DNA of 64,000 nucleotides from NCBI GenBank assembly GCA_965222505.1, contig OZ244956.1, positions 5,084,001-5,148,000 on the forward strand. The letters run 5' to 3'. Below the pieces are notes generated by a model that saw nothing but the letters and a program-made list of their open reading frames with translations, had not been told where the DNA came from and ran no database searches. The stretch comes from G965222505 sp965222505 (GTDB lineage Bacteria > Bacteroidota > Rhodothermia > Rhodothermales > DATKEJ01). Positions 56,963-64,000 of the stretch are shown here, piece by piece (the first letter of the stretch is position 1; each line of letters starts with the position of its first letter). The translations under genes were made by a program, and so were the position numbers.

Positions 56963-59770
56963 TTATTGTTCGAGTCGCTTCTTCCGGGTCTCCCAATCCT
57001 CTCCTTTTTTGAGCCAATCCGGGGCTTCTTCGCCTTTTAAGTAGTGACCAAACCATGTCAGGATGCGGCGGTGATAATCAATCTGCTGACTTTTGTCGCT
57101 GAGGCCGTGGCCTGCACCGGGGTAGACCAGCATGACCACGGGTTTTCCGGCCCGCCGTGCGTAATTGTAATATTGAAGCCCCTGTCTGAAGTCCACAACC
57201 CCGTCTGCATCGCCGTGCATCATAAGCACGGGTGTGTTCAGGTTATTAATGAAGTTGATGGGGCTGCTCTCAAGATGGCCTGACAGGTCTTCCCAGGGGG
57301 GATTTGCCATACGTGCCTGGCCGGTCTCCCAGTGCCCGAATTCTTCGGCACCCCCGCGCCAGTGGACCGTCCCGGGAAAGGAGATGAAGTCTGTAATGGC
57401 TGCACCGGCAACGGATGCAGCGAAGCGATCCGTCCGTGTAGGCAGATAGGCCGCTTGATATCCGCCCCAGGAGTGCCCGATCAGTCCAAGCCGGTCCGGA
57501 TCGATGTGACCGGTTTCGAGGGCTGCATCCAGCGCGTGGTTGACGGCGTCCAATGCACTTGGGCCGGGCCGTCCGCCCTCATAGACAATATCGGGTCGAA
57601 GGATGAAATAGCCCTGTTGACTCCAGGTCTGGAGATCGTAATACCTGCGCTCATTGGGGATGGCATACCCGTGCAATAACTGGCTGAGTTTTTCGTACTG
57701 GTACAAGATGAGGGGGTACGTCTTGCCTTCCTCGAAATTGGCAGGATAGGTCAGGACAGCCTGAAGCGCATGTCCGGCATCTGTGGTATAGTGAAGTAGC
57801 TCGTTGTGTCCCCATGCGTAGTCAGTCTGGAAGGCGTTGGTCTCGGTGATCTGTTTTGCCTCTGCCAATGAAACGCCCCCGGCGAACACATCTGGCGAGT
57901 CATTCCATTTTTCGGTTTGGTAGGCATACACCTCAGCTTTCTTGGCTTTCTTCAGGCCAGAAACGCGTGCCTCCATCCAGAGGGCTCGTTTGGCTTCTCC
58001 ATCAGAAAAATGGGCATAGCCAGCGGTCTTGTTCACCAGGTCTGCGACCCTCATCCAAAATGATCCATCCTCTTCAACGATAGCGGGTTCAAAAAATGTG
58101 GCTTCAGGGTCCATATTGATGGGCCGATACCGGATATGTTCATCTTCTCCCGCTGTGAGACGGGTAAGTGCCCCACTGCTGAAGTCAGCCTGCCAGAGGT
58201 CGTACTTGCCAGGAAGCACAGCGCCTGAATCCTCGGGAAGCCACGCAAGGTCGCTCCACCCACGCCGTAAGCCGGGATAGTCATAATCCGCCCGAGACAT
58301 CATGAAGTCTGGAGCCAACTTTGATCCGTTTTCCGGTGCTTCCGTCCCTTCAAATCTCGTCTTGTTGAGGGTTTCGAGTTCGATTGCCGTCCAGCCAGCC
58401 TCTTCAAAAACCAATATGTACCGACCGGCTTTGCCTTGATAGGGGGTCTGAAAAATGCCGCCGGCGATGAGATCGCGCTTGCCGGAGCGGGGGTCCACAC
58501 GGTACCAATCCGTCGTGCCAAGTCCGAAGCGGAGGGACACTTGATCCGGATCTCGATCTCCGACGATGCCCCATCGCAGGGCATCCCCAACCATCTCCAC
58601 GGGTTCATCGTACTCCGATCCCAACACCGTGAGTTGATCTTCCTGAACATGCCAGGCGGCAAGTAATGTACGTTGGGCGAATCGGTTCTCCCAGTATTCC
58701 TGCGCTCTCAGGATGTCGTCGTCATTCCAATGCCAGATCTGTACGTCAGCTTCTTCAACCTCTTCTACCTCAGTGGTATCTGCACTCGCCTCGGCATCGT
58801 CACCTGTCCCCGAATCGCCGTCCTCACTAGTTTCAGCCTCTTCCTCTTCTGGATCAACTTCCTTTGGGGTCCACGGACGTAAGCCTATGAAAAGGGTCTG
58901 GCCGTCGGGTGAAAAAGTGAGGCTCCCATGTTTACTCACGCCAAGTGAATCGCCCATTTCGGGTCTGTCGGTGGATGCCAGTACGGCAAGGTCGGTCGGG
59001 TGTTGCGCGACATCCTTCCAGTATAAAACGTCCTTGGCTTCTCCGTCTCGGTTTTCGGTCTCTATAGCGCGGAATGCCGCAAGGGATGCGCTCTCTTCTT
59101 TCCATTGGGGTATGCCAAAGGTAGCTTTTCCCGAGATCAGTACCCGTAGCCGCTCTGCCTCGGGATCGAAGATCGAGATGCCATTTCCACCTTCCATGGA
59201 CGACCGTTGAGAGATAGCCAGGAGCTTGCCTTCGTCTTGCCAATTAAAAGCGACTACATTGCCCAGCGTCGTCCGAAGGTCACTACCGGGTCGAAAGACA
59301 AGCACATCAGTCCCGACGGTGTCCGAAGATGCAATCCCTTTCACTGCAAGCCATGCACCGTCATCCCGAAATTTCATGTCGGACATGGCCATCAGTACGG
59401 TGTCTTGTCCTGTTGTAAGATTGACCAGCCCCAGTTGGCCTGGAATGGGTTCTTCTGCATCCTCCTGTTCTTCCGGCGATACCCCCTGCCGGAAAGCGAG
59501 CCACTTCCCGTCTGCACTAAATTCTGGATCAGTAGCATGATCCAGTATCAGCGGATCTGCATTGCCGTCTATTCTGTGGAGTTCTAACCGTTTGGTCTCA
59601 TCAACCCGGTGGATGGCCGCTACCACCCATGCCCCGGTGGGATCGAGTTGGAACTGCCCCAGGCGCTCCCACTTTGCATAGTCTTCCGGGGCAAGTGTGG
59701 GTTTCTCCTGTGCCACAACAGCATTTAAGGTACAGCACAACACGAATAGGGTAATCAAGGTCTTAATCAT
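56963..59770 (-). CDS. Secreted S9-family prolyl oligopeptidase-like peptidase
   Basis: The 935-residue protein has a signal peptide (LITLFVLCCTLNAVVAQ) and a long N-terminal propeller region with WD-like units (LEFSADGKWLAFRQG and FSPDGQTLFIGLRP). A very acidic insertion (EEAETSEDGDSGTGDDAEAS) lies near residue 310-330. The last 270 residues are an alpha/beta hydrolase with GHSWGGY (Ser about 765), HGDADGVVDF (Asp about 855) and GAGHGLSD (His about 888). Such enzymes cut short peptides after Pro or Ala in the periplasm or outside. It stands alone on the minus strand. Confidence 0.9.
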   Translation of the reverse strand: MIKTLITLFVLCCTLNAVVAQEKPTLAPEDYAKWERLGQFQLDPTGAWVVAAIHRVDETKRLELHRIDGNADPLILDHATDPEFSADGKWLAFRQGVSPEEQEDAEEPIPGQLGLVNLTTGQDTVLMAMSDMKFRDDGAWLAVKGIASSDTVGTDVLVFRPGSDLRTTLGNVVAFNWQDEGKLLAISQRSSMEGGNGISIFDPEAERLRVLISGKATFGIPQWKEESASLAAFRAIETENRDGEAKDVLYWKDVAQHPTDLAVLASTDRPEMGDSLGVSKHGSLTFSPDGQTLFIGLRPWTPKEVDPEEEEAETSEDGDSGTGDDAEASADTTEVEEVEEADVQIWHWNDDDILRAQEYWENRFAQRTLLAAWHVQEDQLTVLGSEYDEPVEMVGDALRWGIVGDRDPDQVSLRFGLGTTDWYRVDPRSGKRDLIAGGIFQTPYQGKAGRYILVFEEAGWTAIELETLNKTRFEGTEAPENGSKLAPDFMMSRADYDYPGLRRGWSDLAWLPEDSGAVLPGKYDLWQADFSSGALTRLTAGEDEHIRYRPINMDPEATFFEPAIVEEDGSFWMRVADLVNKTAGYAHFSDGEAKRALWMEARVSGLKKAKKAEVYAYQTEKWNDSPDVFAGGVSLAEAKQITETNAFQTDYAWGHNELLHYTTDAGHALQAVLTYPANFEEGKTYPLILYQYEKLSQLLHGYAIPNERRYYDLQTWSQQGYFILRPDIVYEGGRPGPSALDAVNHALDAALETGHIDPDRLGLIGHSWGGYQAAYLPTRTDRFAASVAGAAITDFISFPGTVHWRGGAEEFGHWETGQARMANPPWEDLSGHLESSPINFINNLNTPVLMMHGDADGVVDFRQGLQYYNYARRAGKPVVMLVYPGAGHGLSDKSQQIDYHRRILTWFGHYLKGEEAPDWLKKGEDWETRKKRLEQ

Positions 59771-59823
59771 CGGGAAAAAGTGTATTGGATGAACGGGATA
59801 AAGCAGGTTTGCAATAATTGTAG

Positions 59824-60915
59824 CTAAAACCTGAACGCCAGTCCTGGCGTCCAGGCCGTGCTTAAACCCAGGATCAGTTGACCTTCCCGGTTCACGACGG
59901 CCCAGAGGCCGGGGGAGACCGGCCCCAGCTTCAAGACGCCGGGGTAGACATTGAGGCTAACGGTGTTTTCCTGCAAGCCGTTGTAGACCAGGGAAGCCAC
60001 AAGGCTATGGTCCCAGTCATAAAACAGGCCGACCGTCGGGACGAGTTCTGCCGTTTTGCGGTTGGTTTCAACATCGAGGACCACCAGCTTTTTTGCGTGG
60101 AACCCGATGCCCAGTGATAAGGATGCACCCCCGGTCCGCCGATAAGACAGGCCCCAGAGGTTATTCATCCCGAAGTAATAAAACGCATGCCATTGGGGGG
60201 CAAAGGGTAAGGACCATTTCAGGGCAAAAAACTGGCCGTTGTTTTGTAGCGTTACGTCAGACCATGTGAAGGCCGGCTGGGCCAGCCAACTCCGCAAGAT
60301 GAGGGTTTCGCTAAAGAATCTTTGGACCCGCTCCGACCTAAAGAGCAACATCCCGGCCAGGTCGAAGACGTAAATATCGGCCACGGCATCGCCGTTGTAG
60401 CCGGTAAACGTATTGTTTTCGATGGTCTCATTCAACAAGTGGACCGTGGTGGCAGTCGCAAAAGACAACAAGCCGGGGTAGGGATATCCGTGGTGTTCAT
60501 ACCATTCATGGAGGGCGGCGTGGACCATCCCACCCCCCAGTAAATGTAACTGGTAATTGGGTGCCCATTGGCCGCCGCCCGTGCCGCGTGTGCTCAAGGG
60601 GAGCAGTTCCGAAGTGATGAACCGGCGGACGCCATATCGGGAGATGGTACGGAAGGGGTTGGCGAGCGATTTGGCGACGTTTCTGAATCCCGCCTGATAA
60701 GGATAACCCCCAAGGGTGCGCGGCCACTCGTCAAGTTGGATGATCCCATACCCTTCATTGAGCAACACACTCAACGGATTAAAGACGGCCTCTGACCCAA
60801 AGGTCCTGCCGGCATAAAAACGACCCTCTCCTGCATGTTGTGCCCTGGTTTCCAGGCCACCGATCAGAAACATCAGCAGGACCAAACCTGTGCGATATGC
60901 AAGGCCGGAGGGCAT
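59824..60915 (-). CDS. Envelope protein of unknown function, probably outer-membrane
   Basis: The 363-residue protein has a signal peptide (TGLVLLMFLIGGLETRAQ) and ends WTPGLAFRF with a terminal Phe. The second half reads as amphipathic beta strands (FYYFGMNNLWGLSYRRTG, SLVASLVYNGLQENTVSL), while the middle has His-rich helical stretches (HLLGGGMVHAALHEWYEHHG). An outer-membrane barrel of about 8-10 strands is plausible. I do not recognise the family. It lies 3 bases after the symporter gene and is probably co-transcribed with it. Confidence 0.6.
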   Translation of the reverse strand: MPSGLAYRTGLVLLMFLIGGLETRAQHAGEGRFYAGRTFGSEAVFNPLSVLLNEGYGIIQLDEWPRTLGGYPYQAGFRNVAKSLANPFRTISRYGVRRFITSELLPLSTRGTGGGQWAPNYQLHLLGGGMVHAALHEWYEHHGYPYPGLLSFATATTVHLLNETIENNTFTGYNGDAVADIYVFDLAGMLLFRSERVQRFFSETLILRSWLAQPAFTWSDVTLQNNGQFFALKWSLPFAPQWHAFYYFGMNNLWGLSYRRTGGASLSLGIGFHAKKLVVLDVETNRKTAELVPTVGLFYDWDHSLVASLVYNGLQENTVSLNVYPGVLKLGPVSPGLWAVVNREGQLILGLSTAWTPGLAFRF

Positions 60916-60918
60916 GCC

Positions 60919-62697
60919 CTAAAACTTCAGTTTCGGCCACAGGCGATACAGGGCAATGGCAGCGATTACAGCAAGTGCCCCACAGAAAAAGGCTTCTCCC
61001 CAGCGTCCATACAAAACAAAGCCGGTTGCAAACAGGAAGTTGTAGATGGCAAGGGTCCCGCAGAAGGCACTGCCCAGGGCATAAGGAAAATCGGTCTCGG
61101 CCTGGGTGCCCAGGTCGGCACCCAGATAGACGGCATTGTCGACGATCCGCTTCCAGCCAGGGCCGCCGGGCCGGACTTTCCTGTAGAACTGGAACAGCAC
61201 TTGATCGTCAGTGGGCGGCGTGAGAAAGGCCACGACCAGCCAGGCCAGGGTTGTAAGGCCCACCCCCCAGAGGAGTTGTTCCCAGGTCGCCATATCGTCG
61301 CCGATGCTGGTTTGGAGAACCAGCGCGATCACAAAGGAGACCACCATCGCCGTCAGTTCAGCCGCGGCATTGATCCGCCACCAGAACCAGCGAAGGATAA
61401 AGATCAAGCCGGTACCGGCTCCAATTTGCAACAGGATATCGAACACTTGCAGGGCATTTTCCAGAAACAGGGCCAGCGTACAGGCCACAACCATCAGTAC
61501 CACCGTACACAACCGGCCAATCCAGACCAACTGCTTTTCCTGGGCATCCGTGTTGATAAACCGTCGGTAAACGTCGTGTACCAGAATGGAGGCTCCCCAG
61601 TTGACCTGGGTAGACATGGTGGACATATACGCGGCGGCCATCGAGGTGACCACCAGGCCAAGTAAACCGGCGGGCAGATACGTAAGCATGGCCGCATAGG
61701 CGAGGTCGTTGCGCACCACCTGCTCCGGGATATGGGGAAATCGCTCCGCAATGGAGGTCAGATCCGGGAAGACGATGAGGGAAGCCAGCGCTACCAGAAT
61801 CCACGGCCACGGGCGAAGCGCGTAGTGCATTGCATTGAACAGCAGGGTAGCCCCGACGGCATGTTTTTCGTCCTTAGCCGAGAGCATCCGTTGTACGATG
61901 TAGCCCCCACCGCCCGGTTCAGCCCCCGGGTAATAGGCGGCCCACCATTGGACGGCAATGGGGATCACAAAAATCGGCACCATATCGGCCCAGGTCATGG
62001 ATTCAAACGAGGGCAGAAAGTTCAGCGCGCCGGTGACGTTTTCGTGATTGATCAGGTTGTTGAGGCCGCCGACTTCCGGCAGGGTAAGAATGTACCATGC
62101 GGCCCCGATGGTGCCGATCATCGCCATAACGAACTGCACCAGGTCGGTAAGTACCACGCCTCGGAGGCCGCCGAGGGCGCTGTATACCATCGTGATCCCG
62201 GCGGCGATCACCACGGTTTGCACGGGGGACCATCCCATCATCACCCCGCCGATTTTGATGGCGGCCAGCGTCACCGCAGCCATGACGATGATGTTGAACA
62301 GCAACCCCAGATACACCGCCCGAAAGCCCCGGAGAAACGTGGCCAGTCTGCCGGAATAGCGGATTTCGTAGAACTCAACATCGGTCAGTACACCGGAGCG
62401 TCGCCAGAGCTTGGCGTACAAAAAGACCGTCAACATCCCTGTGAGCAGAAAGGCCCACCACGTCCAGTTGCCGAAGGTGCCGTTGGACCGGACGATGTCG
62501 GTTACAAGGTTCGGCGTATCCGTCGAAAACGTCGTGGCCACCATCGAAATCCCCAAGAGCCACCAGGGCATGGACCGATCCCCAAGAAAAAAGGAATCAA
62601 AGTTCCGCCCGGCCCGGCCCGAAACGGCCAGCCCAATCCCGAGGGAAACGAGAAAAAAAACGGCCATGATGGCCCAATCAAGAGCAGCGAGTTGCAT
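60919..62697 (-). CDS. Sodium:solute symporter (SSS family)
   Basis: The 592-residue protein has about 14 membrane helices. It shows the SSS N-terminal pattern GRNFDSFFLGDRSMPWWLLGISM, the Na-site helix STMSTQVNWGASILVHDVYRR, and the VYSALGGLRGVVLTDLVQF stretch typical of sugar or carboxylate symporters (SGLT-like). It imports a solute with Na ions across the inner membrane. It is divergent from the GH109-like gene across 235 bases, suggesting uptake of a sugar released by that enzyme; this is inference. Confidence 0.92.
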   Translation of the reverse strand: MQLAALDWAIMAVFFLVSLGIGLAVSGRAGRNFDSFFLGDRSMPWWLLGISMVATTFSTDTPNLVTDIVRSNGTFGNWTWWAFLLTGMLTVFLYAKLWRRSGVLTDVEFYEIRYSGRLATFLRGFRAVYLGLLFNIIVMAAVTLAAIKIGGVMMGWSPVQTVVIAAGITMVYSALGGLRGVVLTDLVQFVMAMIGTIGAAWYILTLPEVGGLNNLINHENVTGALNFLPSFESMTWADMVPIFVIPIAVQWWAAYYPGAEPGGGGYIVQRMLSAKDEKHAVGATLLFNAMHYALRPWPWILVALASLIVFPDLTSIAERFPHIPEQVVRNDLAYAAMLTYLPAGLLGLVVTSMAAAYMSTMSTQVNWGASILVHDVYRRFINTDAQEKQLVWIGRLCTVVLMVVACTLALFLENALQVFDILLQIGAGTGLIFILRWFWWRINAAAELTAMVVSFVIALVLQTSIGDDMATWEQLLWGVGLTTLAWLVVAFLTPPTDDQVLFQFYRKVRPGGPGWKRIVDNAVYLGADLGTQAETDFPYALGSAFCGTLAIYNFLFATGFVLYGRWGEAFFCGALAVIAAIALYRLWPKLKF

Positions 62698-62932
62698 AAA
62701 GCGATTTCAATGGAGGGATGACCCTCGTGGTCACCCTTCAAGATTAAATGGTGTAATGTACCCCGGATCATACACGGTCTTGTGCCGCCTCGACAAAAAA
62801 GGAATCAGGGGTGCCGCGAATATCCCCCGTATCCAGTATGAATGTCAACCAATCCGGAAAGGGTTGCAGGTTTCATGTAAGGTTTGTACCGTAAGGCGTT
62901 CCTTCTCCACCATTCTATTGACCTGTTTGCCC

Positions 62933-64000
62933 ATGAGTGCGTCTTCCAAGCCCCCCGATCCCAACGCCTTGGGTCGCCGTGATTTTATGAAACTCGGCGC
63001 CGCCGGTATGGGCGCAGCCCTGGTTGGCACGACCGGCATAGGGTGTACCGATGCCGTAAGTCAGGCACAGGCCGCTGATGACCTGCTGCGGACCCCAGAG
63101 CCGGGCCTGGGGCCGGCCCCCGACCAACTTTTTGCTGCGCCGCCCATGGAAGAGGTGCGCATCGGGTTTGTAGGGGTAGGGGGCATGGGGACTGCCCATG
63201 TCCGAAACCTCGTGCGCATCAAAGGAGCCCGGATCGCGGCGGTTTGTGATATCAGAGCAGCCCACGCCGAACGTGCACGGGATATCATCACAGAAGCCGG
63301 GCATCCCGCGCCTGCCCTCTATACCGGAGGCGAGCGCGACTTCGAGCGGATGTGTGCCGAGGAAGACCTGGACCTCGTTTACAACGCCACCCCCTGGCGC
63401 TGGCACGTGCCGATATGTCTGGCCGCCATGGAAAACGGCAAACACGCAGCCACCGAAGTACCCGCCGCCACCACCATTGAAGCATGCTGGCAACTGGTTG
63501 AGGCCGCCGAGAAATACAGCAAGCATTGCGTGATGATGGAGAATTGCAACTATGGCCGGGCCGAAATGATGGTCCTCAACATGGTGCGGCAAGGGCTCCT
63601 GGGTGAAGTCTTGCACGGGGAATGTGGCTATTTACACGACCTCCGCGCGATTAAATTTTCGCCGGAAGGAGAAGGCCTCTGGCGGCGCGCCCATTCTCAG
63701 GCAAGAAATGCCAACCTCTACCCGACGCACGGCCTGGGGCCTGTGGCACAGTGCATGAACATCAACCGGGGCGACCAGTTCGGGCATCTCGTCTCGATGA
63801 GCAGCCCGTCTCGTGGGCTTCAAATGTACGCTGAGGCCAACTTTCCAGAAGGAAGCCCACAACGCGCCGAGACATTTAAGTTGGGCGATGTAAACGTGTC
63901 CTTGATTCAGACCGTCCAGGGCCGGACGATCTACCTGAGCCATGATACCAACCTGCCACGCCCGTATAGCCGGATCAATCTGGTGCAAGGCACGAAGGGC
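62933..64000 (+). CDS. Tat-exported GH109-like Gfo/Idh/MocA oxidoreductase (3' end missing)
   Basis: From ATG 62933 the frame is open to the window end (356 codons). The N-terminus has a twin-arginine signal (GRRDFMKLGAAGMGAAL). A Rossmann fold (IGFVGVGGMGTAHVRNLV) follows, then EVPAATTIEACWQLVE and MMENCNYGRAEMM. The C-terminal half has HGECGYLHDLR and NLYPTHGLGPVAQCMNINRGD, hallmarks of GH109 alpha-N-acetylgalactosaminidases, which cut the sugar by an NAD-dependent elimination route. Export by Tat fits folding with bound NAD. The protein is usually about 440-460 residues, so about 100 residues are missing. Substrate specificity is inferred. Confidence 0.85.
   Translation, partial: MSASSKPPDPNALGRRDFMKLGAAGMGAALVGTTGIGCTDAVSQAQAADDLLRTPEPGLGPAPDQLFAAPPMEEVRIGFVGVGGMGTAHVRNLVRIKGARIAAVCDIRAAHAERARDIITEAGHPAPALYTGGERDFERMCAEEDLDLVYNATPWRWHVPICLAAMENGKHAATEVPAATTIEACWQLVEAAEKYSKHCVMMENCNYGRAEMMVLNMVRQGLLGEVLHGECGYLHDLRAIKFSPEGEGLWRRAHSQARNANLYPTHGLGPVAQCMNINRGDQFGHLVSMSSPSRGLQMYAEANFPEGSPQRAETFKLGDVNVSLIQTVQGRTIYLSHDTNLPRPYSRINLVQGTKG

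Overview
The window looks like a chromosomal segment of a Bacteroidota/Rhodothermota-type bacterium. The evidence is secreted proteins that end in YPNPF-type (type IX secretion/FlgD-like) C-terminal domains, promoters of the TTG...TAnnTTTG type typical of that group, a zapA - 6S-like RNA - rny arrangement, and many SBBP, YWTD, LVIVD and YVTN propeller proteins. There is no rRNA, tRNA or CRISPR array.

Layout. 1-3933 (minus): glycan genes (two C-methyltransferase-type enzymes, a GT2 glycosyltransferase, a flippase). 3988-8047 (minus): a large secreted YWTD-propeller protein behind a small CSLREA-like stub. 8158-19466 (minus): a housekeeping block with ccmF, plsY, rny, a 6S-like RNA, zapA, a coiled-coil gene, pheT, pheS, rplT, rpmI and infC. 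19652-21270 (minus): pheA and aroH behind what reads as a complete phenylalanine attenuator. It has a promoter, a leader peptide with 9 Phe and 2 Tyr in 17 residues, an antiterminator pairing and an intrinsic terminator. 21432-23549: a secreted serine hydrolase with TPRs. 23559-23777: a short MITE-like element.

23775-42382 is the most unusual part. A co-directional minus-strand run encodes an outer-membrane barrel (37659-39275), a decaheme cytochrome fused to an LVIVD propeller, an octaheme-type cytochrome, a cytoplasmic-type protein with two cNMP-binding folds plus ferredoxin domains for about four [4Fe-4S] clusters, a di-heme b membrane protein, a second decaheme cytochrome, a double-FHA protein with five repeats resembling a GarA phospho-site, and a flavoprotein-FHA-FHA-[2Fe-2S] fusion. 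Divergently lie a tetraheme cytochrome and a Ser/Thr kinase with PEGA domains. Together I read 31 CxxCH motifs and one CxCH. My inference is an electron conduit between a cytoplasmic reductase and the cell surface whose cytoplasmic end is tied to phosphothreonine signalling.

42511-50468 (plus): a TPR/Ig-like envelope protein and two tandem paralogous secreted proteins that share near-identical DNA blocks (gene conversion). 50550-54989 (plus): a secretin/PilMN/PilO/PilP-like assembly operon. 55062-56955: a YVTN-propeller protein and an HD phosphohydrolase. 56963-62697 (minus): an S9 peptidase, an envelope protein and a sodium:solute symporter. 62933-end (plus): a Tat-exported GH109-like Gfo/Idh/MocA protein that runs off the window. 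Several intergenic gaps carry inverted arrays of degenerate heptamers, a recurrent architecture with different heptamer sequences at each site.
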